64,000 bases of DNA from Bradyrhizobium yuanmingense (GTDB lineage Bacteria > Pseudomonadota > Alphaproteobacteria > Rhizobiales > Xanthobacteraceae): positions 496,001 through 560,000 of the forward strand of contig NZ_FMAE01000004.1 in NCBI RefSeq assembly GCF_900094575.1, read 5' to 3'. The position numbers were made by a program, and so were the translations under genes. Of the stretch, positions 52,226-62,177 are shown one piece after another (position 1 is the first letter of the stretch; the number at the start of each line of letters is the position of its first letter). The notes beneath the pieces are model-generated. The model saw only the letters and a list, made by a program, of their open reading frames with translations. It searched no databases and was not told where the DNA came from.

Positions 52226-52656
52226 GTCGGCGACTCTCCGTTGCCCGCTCGATCTCGCTTCGCAACATGGTCGGCCCACCAGCGGATCCAATCGCGCGCA
52301 TAGGCCCTGTCGACCGGCGTGATCCAGTCGGCATCCTGGAGTGACAGCTGGAAAGCCTCCAACACTTCGCCGACAAATGGTTTGGCATCGATCTCCGCGA
52401 TATCTTGCGCATCAACCTCGACCACAGGGCCCTTTGCGCCGAGGTGCTCGACTGCATGCGCGTGCTCGGTCAGAAAGAGGGGCCGCCCGGATTCCAGCCT
52501 CACGAACATCGAGGCGGCCCAGCCGAGGCCGTCGTCCTGATAATGGATCAACGTGAAGCCGAAGCGTTTTGCGAGGTCTGCGATCCGAATTGCGAGGGAG
52601 CAGAGCGGCATTTCGGGTCCGGAGAACCGAAAGTCGTCCGGGAGTTGCGTGATCAC
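52222..52656 (-). CDS. Hypothetical protein (144 aa) in a coupled small-gene cluster
   Basis: A 144-aa soluble protein (ITQLPDDFRFSGPEMPLCSL, LAKRFGFTLIHYQDDGLGWA, WADHVAKRDRAGNGESPT). It mixes beta strands and helices with several Trp and no membrane segment. Both ends overlap neighbours by four bases (ATGA), so it is strictly coupled with the Sel1-like gene upstream and the Ead-like gene downstream. No family recognised; the layout would also fit an immunity-type protein, but nothing shows this. Confidence 0.7.
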   Translation of the reverse strand: MITQLPDDFRFSGPEMPLCSLAIRIADLAKRFGFTLIHYQDDGLGWAASMFVRLESGRPLFLTEHAHAVEHLGAKGPVVEVDAQDIAEIDAKPFVGEVLEAFQLSLQDADWITPVDRAYARDWIRWWADHVAKRDRAGNGESPT

Positions 52657-53225
52657 GACCGATCGCTCTCAGTTCGCTGGACCAGAGTGACCGAGTGGGC
52701 GGACGCATTGCTGCCGGAGGTCTCGCGTTTGCGCCGCGTTTGCTCGATGTGTCGATAGAGCCTCTGCAATTGATCGGCGGCTTCAACGCTACCTTGCTGG
52801 ATTGCATGTTTGAGCCAGCGGACGGCCTCGTCCTGATTGGCCTCAACGGACAGCGTGCCCATCCCGTATTTGATGGCCAGCGCGGTCGTGTAAACCGGTC
52901 CGGCTCCGAGTTCGACCGCTTTCAGCAGGTGATCGAAGCACCGCCTGTCCTTCTCGAGATAGGGGAGGTTGCCGAGCCTTCGGTCATACGCGCTACTCAA
53001 TTCGAGATGCGTTTCGACGTCTGCGGGGGCCATGGTAGTTTCGACCTCATCGATCAGACGATCGACCTCATCACGCACGAGGCCTGCATTCTCGCCCATC
53101 TTCGCGAGAATCACGCGTGCGGACATGTTGCCTTCCTCGATCGCTTGGCGAACCAGCGTGAGCGCTTCCGAATAGCGTCGGGCAACAAGTAGTTCCGCCA
53201 CTTCGAGGCGCCATTCGGGATGCAT
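52653..53225 (-). CDS. Sel1/TPR-like repeat protein (190 aa)
   Basis: A 190-aa helical-repeat protein. Sel1-type units are visible at VYTTALAIKYGMGTLSVEAN (about residues 112-131) and DEAVRWLKHAIQQGSVEAAD (about 133-152), with an earlier helical pair at the N-terminus (EVAELLVARRYSEALTLVRQ). The C-terminus is basic and Ser-rich. No signal peptide, so likely cytosolic. It starts 12 bp after selO on the same strand and overlaps the next gene by four bases. Confidence 0.75.
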   Translation of the reverse strand: MHPEWRLEVAELLVARRYSEALTLVRQAIEEGNMSARVILAKMGENAGLVRDEVDRLIDEVETTMAPADVETHLELSSAYDRRLGNLPYLEKDRRCFDHLLKAVELGAGPVYTTALAIKYGMGTLSVEANQDEAVRWLKHAIQQGSVEAADQLQRLYRHIEQTRRKRETSGSNASAHSVTLVQRTESDRS

Positions 53226-53237
53226 ATTCCGCTTGCC

Positions 53238-54710
53238 TCACGTCCCGCAGAACGTCTGCAACACGCGCTGATCCGGCAGCGGCGGATCGGCGTAGGCGGC
53301 GTACTCCGGCTGGTCGTCGAACGGCCTCGCCAGCACCTTCACCAGCTCCTCGAACGGCGCGTAATCGTCGTCGTTCACCGCGGCCTGGATCACGGCCTCG
53401 ACGCGGTGGTTGCGCGGGATGAAGAGCGGGTTGACCGCGTGCATGGCGGCCTGGCGCTCGGCGGCGGTTTGCGGCTCCAGCGCGATGCGTGCGCGCCAGC
53501 GGCCGGCCCATTCGTCGAAGGCTGCGGGCTCCATGAACTGGCCGCGCACGTCCGCAGCCTCATCGCCGGCGGCCTCGCCGAGCTTGCGGAAGGTGAGGGT
53601 GAAGTCGGCCTGGTTCTTGGCCATGGCGTCGAGCAGGTCCTGGATCAGCGCATCGTCGCCGTCGCGCTCCGTGAACAGGCCCACCTTCCTGCGCAAGCCG
53701 GCCTGATAGGCCGCGCTGAACTGGTCGGAGAACGCGCCGAGAATGTCCTGGGCTTCGGCGACGGCCTTCTCCTGCTCGTCCGAAAATAGCGGCAGCAGGC
53801 ATTCGGCAAGCCGCGTCAAATTCCACAAGCCGATGCGCGGCTGGTTGGCATAGGCGTAGCGGCCCATCTCGTCGATCGAGGAGAACACCTGGGCAGGATT
53901 GTAGGAATCCATGAAGGCGCACGGGCCATAATCGATGGTCTCGCCCGAGATCGAGCTGTTGTCCGTGTTCATCACGCCGTGAATGAAGCCGACCAGCAGC
54001 CAGCGCGCGATCAGCTCGGCCTGGCGCGCGACCACGGCGGCGAGCAGGGCGTGATACGGCCGCTCGGCGTGGAGCAGGTCCGGATAATGGCGCGTGATGA
54101 CGTGATCGGCGAGCCGGCGGATCGCCTCGGTGTCGCGGCGGACGGCGAAGAACTGGAAAGTGCCGACGCGGATGTGGCTGGAGGCGACGCGGGTCAGCAC
54201 CGCGCCGGGCAACGCGGTCTCGCGGATGACGTGCTCGCCGGTGACGACCGCGGCGAGCGAGCGCGTGGTCGGGATGCCCAGCGCAAACATGGCCTCGCTG
54301 ACGATGTATTCGCGCAAGACCGGGCCGAGCGCCGCGCGGCCGTCGCCGCGGCGGGAGAATGGGGTGGGGCCGCTTCCCTTGAGCTGGATGTCGCGGCGGA
54401 CGCCGTCTTTGTCGATGACCTCGCCGAGCAGGATGGCACGGCCGTCGCCGAGCTGCGGCACGAAATGCCCGAACTGGTGCCCGGCATAGGCCATGGCGAT
54501 GGGATCCGCTCCGGCGGGAACCGTCTTGCCGGCCAGGATTTCCGCGCCTTCAGGGGTCTCCAGCACATCAGGATCAAGCCCGAGCTGGACCGCCAGCGGC
54601 CGGTTCAGCTTGATCAGCCGGGGCGCGGCGACGGGGGTCGGCGCGACGCGGGCGAAGAAGTTGTCCGGCAGCGCCGAATAGGAGTTCTGGAAGGGGAAAT
54701 GCACCGTCAT
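53238..54710 (-). CDS. selO: Protein adenylyltransferase SelO (YdiU/UPF0061)
   Basis: A 490-aa pseudokinase-fold enzyme that transfers AMP to protein hydroxyls. Start at 54710 ([20 protein letters not shown]). Key segments: [40 protein letters not shown] (ATP-binding), [40 protein letters not shown] (catalytic and metal-binding Asp), and the C-terminal CGT tail (FCGT) where related proteins carry a Cys or Sec motif. Length is normal. It heads the minus-strand run that continues into the three small genes. Confidence 0.95.
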   Translation of the reverse strand: MTVHFPFQNSYSALPDNFFARVAPTPVAAPRLIKLNRPLAVQLGLDPDVLETPEGAEILAGKTVPAGADPIAMAYAGHQFGHFVPQLGDGRAILLGEVIDKDGVRRDIQLKGSGPTPFSRRGDGRAALGPVLREYIVSEAMFALGIPTTRSLAAVVTGEHVIRETALPGAVLTRVASSHIRVGTFQFFAVRRDTEAIRRLADHVITRHYPDLLHAERPYHALLAAVVARQAELIARWLLVGFIHGVMNTDNSSISGETIDYGPCAFMDSYNPAQVFSSIDEMGRYAYANQPRIGLWNLTRLAECLLPLFSDEQEKAVAEAQDILGAFSDQFSAAYQAGLRRKVGLFTERDGDDALIQDLLDAMAKNQADFTLTFRKLGEAAGDEAADVRGQFMEPAAFDEWAGRWRARIALEPQTAAERQAAMHAVNPLFIPRNHRVEAVIQAAVNDDDYAPFEELVKVLARPFDDQPEYAAYADPPLPDQRVLQTFCGT

Positions 54711-54907
54711 GACCTCAAGATAGGGCTGGAACGTCAATCGGCAAAGGTTCGCCCCCGGATAAGCCAAAAATGGGCACCTGAGGTCCAAATCCGGCCGTTC
54801 CCTTGGTTGCCGCCCCCGTCCTGCCGGGGTAAACCCTGCCGCAACTTCGGTCCGGCCATCACGGGCCGTTCGATTCGCTTCCTTCAGACATTGATTTTGG
54901 GACGACC

Positions 54908-56680
54908 ATGCATCGCTACCGGTCACATACATGCGGCGCGCTCCGCGAGAGCAATATCGGCGAGACCATCCGCCTCTCCGGCTGGGTCCATCGCGTCCGC
55001 GACCATGGCGGCGTGCTGTTCATCGACCTGCGCGACCATTACGGCCTGACCCAGTGCGTGGTCGACCCGGACTCGCCGGCGTTCTCGCTGGCCGAAAAGC
55101 TGCGCTCGGAATTCGTGGTCAAGATGGACGGCAAGGTCCGCCGCCGCCCCGATGGCACCGACAATGACGACCTGCCGACCGGCAAGGTCGAGGTCTACAT
55201 CAGCGAGATCGAGGTGCTGGGACCGGCCGGCGACCTGCCGCTGCCGGTGTTCGGCGACCAGGAATATCCCGAAGACATCCGCCTCAAGTATCGCTTCCTT
55301 GATCTGCGTCGCGAGAAGCTGCACCAGAACATCATGACGCGCGTCGAGATCATCAAGTCGATGCGCCGGCGCATGGAGGGGCAGGGCTTCTTCGAGTTCA
55401 ACACGCCGATCCTGACCGCGTCCTCGCCGGAAGGTGCGCGCGACTTCCTCGTCCCGTCGCGCATCCATCCCGGCAAGTTCTACGCGCTGCCGCAAGCGCC
55501 GCAGCAGTACAAGCAGCTGCTGATGATGTCGGGCTTCGACCGCTACTTCCAGATCGCGCCCTGCTTCCGCGACGAGGACCCGCGCGCCGACCGTCTGCCC
55601 GGTGAGTTCTACCAGCTCGACGTCGAGATGAGCTTTGTGACGCAGGAAGACGTCTTCGCGGCGATGGAGCCTGTGATCACGGGCGTCTTTGAAGAGTTTG
55701 CCAAGGGGAAGCCGGTGACCAAGGGCTGGCGCCGGATTCCGTTCGCCGAGGCGTTGCGCAAGTACGGCAGCGACAAGCCGGACCTGCGCAATCCCATCGA
55801 GATGCAGGACGTCTCCGAGCATTTCCGCGGCTCCGGCTTCAAGGTGTTCGCGCGCATGCTCGAAGATCCCAAGAACCAGGTCTGGGCGATCCCGGCACCG
55901 GGCGGCGGCAGCCGTGCCTTCTGTGACCGCATGAACTCGTGGGCGCAAGGCGAGGGCCAGCCCGGCCTTGGCTACATCATGTGGCGCGAGGGCGGCGAGG
56001 GCGCAGGTCCTCTCGCGAACAACATCGGGCCCGAGCGCACCGCCGCGATCCGCGCGCAGCTCGGCGTCAAGGAAGGCGATGCCGCCTTCTTCGTCGCCGG
56101 CGATCCCGACAAGTTCTGGAAGTTCTCAGGTCTCGCCCGCAACAAGGTCGGCGAGGAATTGAACCTCACCGACAAGGAGCGGTTCGAGCTCGCCTGGATC
56201 GTCGACTTCCCGATGTACGAGTACAACGAGGACGACAAGAAGGTCGACTTCTCGCACAACCCGTTCTCGATGCCGCAGGGCGGCCTCGATGCGCTGAAGT
56301 CGCAGGATCCGCTGACCATCAAGGCGTTCCAGTACGACATCACCTGTAACGGCTACGAGATCGCCTCGGGCGGCATCCGCAACCACGTGCCGGAAGCCAT
56401 GGTGAAGGCGTTCGAGATCGCAGGTTACGGCGAGCAGGAAGTGGTCGACCGCTTCGGCGGCATGTACCGCGCCTTCCAGTACGGCGCGCCGCCGCATGGC
56501 GGTATGGCCGCCGGCGTCGACCGCATCGTGATGCTGCTCTGTGGCACCACGAATCTACGGGAGATCTCGCTGTTCCCGATGAACCAGCAGGCCATGGACC
56601 TCCTGATGGGCGCCCCGTCGGAAGCCACCACGAAACAGCTCCGCGAGCTGCACATCCGGGTGAACCTGCCGCAGAAGTGA
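54908..56680 (+). CDS. aspS: Aspartyl-tRNA synthetase (bacterial type)
   Basis: A 590-aa class IIb synthetase. The N-terminal OB-fold anticodon-binding domain ([20 protein letters not shown]) is followed by the class II core: motif 1 region, motif 2 [19 protein letters not shown] (about residues 220-238), the inserted GAD domain (about 285-420) and motif 3 [14 protein letters not shown] (about 530-543). Bacterial length. Whether it is discriminating or charges tRNA-Asn too cannot be settled here; many alphaproteobacteria use the non-discriminating form with GatCAB. Start at 54908. Confidence 0.97.
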   Translation: MHRYRSHTCGALRESNIGETIRLSGWVHRVRDHGGVLFIDLRDHYGLTQCVVDPDSPAFSLAEKLRSEFVVKMDGKVRRRPDGTDNDDLPTGKVEVYISEIEVLGPAGDLPLPVFGDQEYPEDIRLKYRFLDLRREKLHQNIMTRVEIIKSMRRRMEGQGFFEFNTPILTASSPEGARDFLVPSRIHPGKFYALPQAPQQYKQLLMMSGFDRYFQIAPCFRDEDPRADRLPGEFYQLDVEMSFVTQEDVFAAMEPVITGVFEEFAKGKPVTKGWRRIPFAEALRKYGSDKPDLRNPIEMQDVSEHFRGSGFKVFARMLEDPKNQVWAIPAPGGGSRAFCDRMNSWAQGEGQPGLGYIMWREGGEGAGPLANNIGPERTAAIRAQLGVKEGDAAFFVAGDPDKFWKFSGLARNKVGEELNLTDKERFELAWIVDFPMYEYNEDDKKVDFSHNPFSMPQGGLDALKSQDPLTIKAFQYDITCNGYEIASGGIRNHVPEAMVKAFEIAGYGEQEVVDRFGGMYRAFQYGAPPHGGMAAGVDRIVMLLCGTTNLREISLFPMNQQAMDLLMGAPSEATTKQLRELHIRVNLPQK

Positions 56681-56731
56681 AGGTGAGGCTACGCCTCTCC
56701 TCGTGCGCGGAAAAGCGCGCTCTCTCCTCCT

Positions 56732-56818
56732 CGTCATTGCGAGCGCAGCGAAGCAATCCAGAATCTTTCCGCGGAACGAGTCTGGATTGCTTCGTCGCAA
56801 GAGCTCCTCGCAATGACG
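56732..56818. repeat. Dispersed inverted-repeat element, copy B
   Basis: Begins CGTCATTGCGAGCGC and ends TCCTCGCAATGACG, with internal GAAGCAATCCAGA and TCTGGATTGCTTCG arms. The whole element forms one long hairpin between aspS and the convergent large protein gene and may act as terminator or RNA-stability element. Same family as 42994-43118. Confidence 0.8.
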
Positions 56819-56845
56819 AGGAGGAGAGAGCCGCCTGTCTCTTCC

Positions 56846-58810
56846 CTACAGCCCCGTCGAGGCCTCGATCCTGAACTGCGCCAGCGCGCTCTGCGGGTCG
56901 GTTTGCGAGAGCTGCATCAATTGCATCAACGGCACCTTGGCGCGGGGCGTCAGTTTGATGGTCAGCGTCTGCCCCGGCGCTTCCACGAATCCGGCGAGCG
57001 CGTCGACCGCGCCCCTGGCATCGCTATTGGTCCCTGCGATCTTCTCGCCTTGCGCCCTGATCATCGCGACGATGGCGCTGCGGGCAGCATCGCGGCTGAC
57101 ATTCTGCATGCGTGCGAACTGCGCCACGACGAGATCGACCACGCCGCCGTCACGCAGCGAGGCCTCAAGCGCGCCGGTTTCGACCAGCGCTGCCTGACCC
57201 ATCGCCTGCGCCGGGTCGGTCGTGAACAGGCCGCGCGGCACATTGACGAGCGCGACGCGGGTCTGCAGCCTGGCGAGGTTGCCGAGATCGAGCGTAGCGG
57301 GGGCGAGCGCGAACGCGCCCGACGATTCCGACCAGGCCGCGCCGAGATCCAGATCGATCGCCAGCTTGTCCACGCCTGCCACGATCAGCGGCTGCAGCGC
57401 CGGATTGGCGGGATCGGTCGGCGCGACCATCTTCACGACCAGATTGACCTTGCTCGGGATCGGCCCGACGAACTCCCCCCAGTTCAGGCTGATCGTATCG
57501 ATGGTGAAGAGCTGCCGCGTCGTCTTGTACGGCGAGACCACGCCCTTGATCTCGGCACCTTGGAGCACGCGGAATAGGCCGACCATCTGATCGGGCGAGG
57601 GCGGCCGTCCCGGCGTTTGGAGACTCGCCGCCCAGCGCATCAGATTTGCCACGCTGAAGGACTTCAACGCGAAGCGGTCCATCTTGAACTGGCCCTGCGG
57701 CATCGGGATGTCGAGGCCCTCCAGCGTTATTCTGTCCTGATCGTATTTGACCGCGTCGAGCCGTCCCGTCCCTTGCGGCGTCTCGGCCGTTTGTCGGCCG
57801 ATTTCGGCCTTGCCGATCTGAAAGCTTTCGAAGAAATCAGCCACTCTCGCGATCATGTCGCGCGACTGCGCCGGCGTTGGGATCGAGCCGTCGGCCGGCA
57901 CCAGCGCGATGATCTCGGACGGCCGGAATTTCGAGGGCCGGATGGCAATGTCGTCGAAGGTGAAACCGTCCACCTGCATGCCCATGCCGGGCGCCGCGGT
58001 GACGACATAGGAGTTGACCGAGATGCGCCGATAGATCCTATGAAAATTGTCGTCGCTCGATCCTTGCGGATCGAGCGCGGCCCTCGCAGCGGTTGGGTCG
58101 AATTCGTAGATGGCCAGGCCGGACAATTCGCCGGTCATCTTCGCAGGCTTGCCCGGCTGGCTCAGGTCGACCGTATAGGTGACGCGGTCCATCTTCGCCG
58201 TTTCGATCTTGCCCCGGTTGAGGTTCTGGACCGATAGACCTGAATAGACATAATCCCCGCCGCCGGCATTGCCGCCCGCATTGATGTTGACCGTGAGGGT
58301 CGGCACCGCGATCTCCGACGCCGAGATGGTCGCGTATTGCGCGAGGACGAAGCGATACATGTCGATGATCGAGCCGGCCAACGGCGGGCCGTGTGCGCGG
58401 GTCGGGCCGGAAAAATCTCGCGCGCTGATCTGTGGGATCTTGTAGTTCGCCTTCACGGTGATCCGGTCGGTGGACGTGAATCCGACCTCGATCCCGGATG
58501 CATCGATGTTGTCGGCCGAAAAACGGGCCTCGTCCGGCTGGCGCACACCGACGGCCGTGATCTTGGCGACCTTCAAGGTGGCGATCTGCGCTTGGGCAGG
58601 CTCGACTGCAATGTCCTCGATCGTCAGCGTCCGGGTCGCGAGCTCGAACGTGATCTTGCCATGGCTCGCCTTGCCGCCGCCTGCGCGGAGACGCTCGAAC
58701 GCCGCTTCGACCTCGCTGGTCGCCCGATGCTGGACATAGAGGTTGAAGCCGAACCATCCTCCCGCAGCGAGCACGGCAGCCACGATCAGGCCGATCAGGA
58801 TTCGCTTCAT
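56846..58810 (-). CDS. Large inner-membrane-anchored periplasmic protein, unknown function
   Basis: A 654-aa protein; start at 58810 (KRILIGLIVAAVLAAGGWFG) places a membrane anchor at residues 3-25. The rest is soluble and beta-rich with repeated alternations (LATRTLTIEDIAVEPAQAQI, KITAVGVRQPDEARFSADNI, MGMQVDGFTFDDIAIRPSKF). The pattern of repetitive strands and hydrophobic turns resembles DUF945- or AsmA-like periplasmic proteins, but no specific motif is certain. It converges with aspS and diverges from maeB over a 241-bp gap that shows no gene. Confidence 0.8.
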   Translation of the reverse strand: MKRILIGLIVAAVLAAGGWFGFNLYVQHRATSEVEAAFERLRAGGGKASHGKITFELATRTLTIEDIAVEPAQAQIATLKVAKITAVGVRQPDEARFSADNIDASGIEVGFTSTDRITVKANYKIPQISARDFSGPTRAHGPPLAGSIIDMYRFVLAQYATISASEIAVPTLTVNINAGGNAGGGDYVYSGLSVQNLNRGKIETAKMDRVTYTVDLSQPGKPAKMTGELSGLAIYEFDPTAARAALDPQGSSDDNFHRIYRRISVNSYVVTAAPGMGMQVDGFTFDDIAIRPSKFRPSEIIALVPADGSIPTPAQSRDMIARVADFFESFQIGKAEIGRQTAETPQGTGRLDAVKYDQDRITLEGLDIPMPQGQFKMDRFALKSFSVANLMRWAASLQTPGRPPSPDQMVGLFRVLQGAEIKGVVSPYKTTRQLFTIDTISLNWGEFVGPIPSKVNLVVKMVAPTDPANPALQPLIVAGVDKLAIDLDLGAAWSESSGAFALAPATLDLGNLARLQTRVALVNVPRGLFTTDPAQAMGQAALVETGALEASLRDGGVVDLVVAQFARMQNVSRDAARSAIVAMIRAQGEKIAGTNSDARGAVDALAGFVEAPGQTLTIKLTPRAKVPLMQLMQLSQTDPQSALAQFRIEASTGL

Positions 58811-59051
58811 TCCCAGCTCCAGTTGCTCGTTTCGCACCGCGCAACCTGCCATATTCGCGAAACGCCGTTCGGTCCAGAGAAAGCTATGGTTTCAAATATT
58901 TGACGGCGCGCCCTGTTGACGGGGATGCAATCGGATGTTGCCACCGGGCCTTCGGCCGTGCTTCATCCCGTTTCCATGACCCGGAAATACGGTCCGCTTG
59001 GGCCGTCGAATCGTGCATTTTTGAGGCCGGTAACGCGAGGCGAGACACCGC

Positions 59052-61361
59052 ATGTCGTCCTATTCTGATGATCTCCACCAGGCGGCGCTCGCCTACCACC
59101 GTCTGCCGCGCCCTGGAAAGCTCGAGATCCAGGCAAGCAAGCCGCTTGCCAACCAGCGCGACCTCGCGCTCGCCTATTCGCCGGGCGTCGCCGCGGCCTG
59201 CACCGAGATCGCCAAGAATCCGGCCGAGGCGGCCACGCTCACCACGCGCGCCAACCTGGTTGCCGTGGTCTCCAACGGCACCGCGGTGCTCGGCCTCGGC
59301 AATATCGGTCCGCTGGCCTCCAAGCCGGTGATGGAAGGCAAGGCGGTCCTGTTCAAGAAATTCGCCGGCATCGACGTGTTCGACATCGAGATCGCCGCCG
59401 ACACCATCGACCGCGTGGTCGAGACCGTGGCCGCGCTGGAGCCGACCTTCGGAGGCATCAATCTGGAGGACATCCGCGGGCCGGAATGCTTCGAGATCGA
59501 AGCGCGCTTGAAGGAGCGCATGAAGATTCCGGTCTTCCACGACGACCAGCACGGCACTGCGATCATCGTCGCCGCCGCCATCACCAATGGCCTCAGGCTG
59601 AACGGCAAGAAGCTGTCCGAGGTCAAGATCGTCGCGTCGGGGGCAGGGGCCGCGGCGATCGCGACACTCAATCTCCTGGTCTCGATGGGCGCGCAGCGCA
59701 AGAACATCTGGGTCTGCGACATCGACGGCCTCGTGCACGAGGGCCGCAACACCTCGATGGACCGCTGGAAGGCGGTCTATGCGCAGAAGACCGACAAGCG
59801 CACGCTCGCCGACGTGATCGGCGGCGCCGACATCTTCATCGGGCTCTCGGCGCCGGGCGTGCTCAAGCCGGAGATGGCCAAGGCGATGGGCGACAAGCCT
59901 TTGATCATGGCGCTCGCCAATCCGGTGCCGGAAATCATGCCGGAAGAGGCGCGCAAGGCGCGCCCCGACGCCATGATCTGCACCGGCCGTTCCGACTACC
60001 CGAACCAGGTCAACAACGTCCTCTGCTTTCCCTTCATCTTCCGTGGGGCGCTCGACGTCGGCGCCACCGCGATCAACGAGGAGATGAAGCAGGCCGCCGT
60101 CGAGGCGATCGCGCAGCTCGCGCGCGAGGCGCCGTCGGATGCCGTCGCGCAAGGTTTCGACACCGGCGAGACGCAGGGCTTCGGTCCGGGCTCGCTGATC
60201 CCGAGCCCCTTTGATCCCAGGTTGATCTTGCGCATCGCGCCGGCCGTGGCGAAGGCGGCGATGGAATCGGGCGTCGCAACGCGCCCCATCACCAATTTCG
60301 ACGAATACACCGCGCTGCTCGAGCGCTTCGCCTTCCGCTCCGGCCTCGTCATGAAGCCGATGTTCGCCAAGGCCAAGACCCAGCCGGTGCGCGTGATCTA
60401 TGCCGAAGGCGAGGACGAGCGCGTGCTGCGCGCCACGCAAGTCGTGCTGGAGGAAAAGCTGGCTCGGCCGATCCTGGTCGGCCGTCCGTCGGTCGTGGAG
60501 GCGCGCATCAAGCGCTTCGGCCTCTCGATCCGGGCCGGCAAGGATTTCGACCTCGTCAATCCCGAGGACGATCCGCGCTACCGCTCCTACGTGCAGTCCT
60601 ATGTCGAGGTCGCCGGTCGCCGCGGCGTGACGCCGGATGCAGCCCGCACCGTGGTGCGCACCAACAATACGGTGATCGCCGCGCTCGCGGTCACGCGCGG
60701 GGAAGCAGACGCCATGCTCTGCGGCGTCGAGGGCCGCTACATGAGCCATCTGCGCCATGTCCGCGAGATCGTCGGCTTCTCGCCTGGAATCAGCGACTAT
60801 GCGGCGCTGGCGCTATTGATCACCAGCAAAGGCGCCTTCTTTATCGCCGACACGCAAGTTCGCCCCAATCCGAGCGCGGAGGAGCTTGCCGAGATCGCAT
60901 CGCTCGCCGCGGTCCACGTCCAGCGCTTCAACATCAAGCCGAAGATCGCCTTCGTCTCGCATTCGGATTTCGGCAGCTACGACACCGATTCCTCGCGCAA
61001 GATGCGGCTGGCGACCCAGCTTCTGAAGGACAAGCATCCGGAGATCGAGGCCGACGGCGAAATGCAGGGCGACACCGCGCTCTCCGCAGCTGCGCGAAGG
61101 ATGGTGCTGCCGCATTCCAAGCTGGAGGGCGAGGCCAACATCCTGATCATGCCGACCCTGGATACCGCCAACGTCGCCTATCAGATGATCAAGTCGCTCG
61201 CGGACGCGCTGCCCGTCGGCCCGATCCTGGTCGGCCCGGCGCGCCCCGCGCATATCCTCACCCCCTCGGTGACGGCACGCGGCATCCTCAACATGACGGC
61301 CGTGGCCGTGGTGGAAGCGCAGGAACGCGCCTCGCGGCAGCAGCCGACGTTGTTTACGTAA
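59052..61361 (+). CDS. maeB: Malic enzyme fused to phosphotransacetylase-like domain
   Basis: A 769-aa NADP-type malic enzyme that decarboxylates malate to pyruvate, supplying NADPH and linking the citric-acid cycle to pyruvate. The catalytic part (about 1-430) shows [47 protein letters not shown], the cofactor loop [18 protein letters not shown] and [11 protein letters not shown]. The C-terminal part (about 430-769) is phosphotransacetylase-like ([40 protein letters not shown]) and is thought to be regulatory, not catalytic. Complete and normal length for the fusion type. Confidence 0.97.
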   Translation: MSSYSDDLHQAALAYHRLPRPGKLEIQASKPLANQRDLALAYSPGVAAACTEIAKNPAEAATLTTRANLVAVVSNGTAVLGLGNIGPLASKPVMEGKAVLFKKFAGIDVFDIEIAADTIDRVVETVAALEPTFGGINLEDIRGPECFEIEARLKERMKIPVFHDDQHGTAIIVAAAITNGLRLNGKKLSEVKIVASGAGAAAIATLNLLVSMGAQRKNIWVCDIDGLVHEGRNTSMDRWKAVYAQKTDKRTLADVIGGADIFIGLSAPGVLKPEMAKAMGDKPLIMALANPVPEIMPEEARKARPDAMICTGRSDYPNQVNNVLCFPFIFRGALDVGATAINEEMKQAAVEAIAQLAREAPSDAVAQGFDTGETQGFGPGSLIPSPFDPRLILRIAPAVAKAAMESGVATRPITNFDEYTALLERFAFRSGLVMKPMFAKAKTQPVRVIYAEGEDERVLRATQVVLEEKLARPILVGRPSVVEARIKRFGLSIRAGKDFDLVNPEDDPRYRSYVQSYVEVAGRRGVTPDAARTVVRTNNTVIAALAVTRGEADAMLCGVEGRYMSHLRHVREIVGFSPGISDYAALALLITSKGAFFIADTQVRPNPSAEELAEIASLAAVHVQRFNIKPKIAFVSHSDFGSYDTDSSRKMRLATQLLKDKHPEIEADGEMQGDTALSAAARRMVLPHSKLEGEANILIMPTLDTANVAYQMIKSLADALPVGPILVGPARPAHILTPSVTARGILNMTAVAVVEAQERASRQQPTLFT

Positions 61362-61392
61362 GGCACCGCTGTCGCGCCGCTGGAGGTGCAAT

Positions 61393-61594
61393 CCTTCTCC
61401 CCTTGTGGGAGAAGGTGGCATAGGCGGCCTTCGGCCGCCGTTCTTAGCGACGCCGAAGCGAAGCTTCGGCCGTGGCGCCGGATGAGGGGTTGTTTCCGCG
61501 AGTCGGGATCTCGCGAGTTGCCCGTGCCGATAGATACCCCTCATCCGTCTCGCCGCTTCGCGGCGAGCCACCTTCTCCCACAAGGGGGAGAAGG
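61393..61594. repeat. Dispersed long inverted-repeat element (CCTTCTCCC... type)
   Basis: The left arm CCTTCTCCCCTTGTGGGAG (from 61393) and right arm CTCCCACAAGGGGGAGAAGG (to 61594) are complementary over about 27 bases with one bulge. Internal hairpins include GGCGGCCTTCGGCCGCC (61423-61439) and one around CCGAAGCGAAGCTTCGG. This kind of element is frequent in Bradyrhizobiaceae, as I recall. It fills most of the 360-bp gap between maeB and the DoxX gene. Confidence 0.8.
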
Positions 61595-61721
61595 AAAGAG
61601 ACCGGCAATTTTGAATTCCTATCAGTTCGCCATTTCCCCGTTTGTAAACCGGCGCACGACTCTCCATAATCCCCTTCAAGCGTTCTGCGTTCTGCGCTCT
61701 GAGCTTGCCAAGAGGCCGATC

Positions 61722-62174
61722 ATGCCAGCGTTCGTGACTTTCGGGCGAATCCTGTTCGCCGTGCTGTTCATCTACACGGGCGCGACCAAGCTGTTTGCCA
61801 TCCAGGCCACCGCCGACGTCATCGCAACCAAGCTCGTGGTGCCCGATGTCGTCGCGCCTTATGCCCAGCAGGTCGAGACGGCGACCGCCATGACCACGCC
61901 GCAGCTGTTGGCGATCGCGATCGGCGGGCTCGAGATCATTGCAGGGCTGATGATCGCGTTGAATTTCGGCGCGCGTTTCTTCGCGATGCTGCTGATCGTC
62001 TACGTCGCCGTCGCGACCGTCCTGTTCTACGATTTTTGGAACATGGCGGCGCCCGACAACGCCAAGATGCTGGTCGACGCGCTCAAGAACCTCTCGATCA
62101 TCGGCGCGCTCTGCATGATCATCGGCTATGGCCGCACCACGCGTCCGGCCGAGGCGGCCTACGGCGACGTCTAG
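61722..62174 (+). CDS. DoxX-family membrane protein
   Basis: A 150-aa four-helix membrane protein (TFGRILFAVLFIYTGATKLF, LLAIAIGGLEIIAGLMIALN, FFAMLLIVYVAVATVLFYDF, LKNLSIIGALCMIIGYGRTT) of the DoxX superfamily. Family members associate with oxidoreductases or sulfur/quinone metabolism, without a shared proven role. Start at 61722; a longer in-frame start at 61386 would read through the repeat and is rejected. It converges with the AraC gene three bases away. Confidence 0.9.
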   Translation: MPAFVTFGRILFAVLFIYTGATKLFAIQATADVIATKLVVPDVVAPYAQQVETATAMTTPQLLAIAIGGLEIIAGLMIALNFGARFFAMLLIVYVAVATVLFYDFWNMAAPDNAKMLVDALKNLSIIGALCMIIGYGRTTRPAEAAYGDV

Positions 62175-62177
62175 CGG

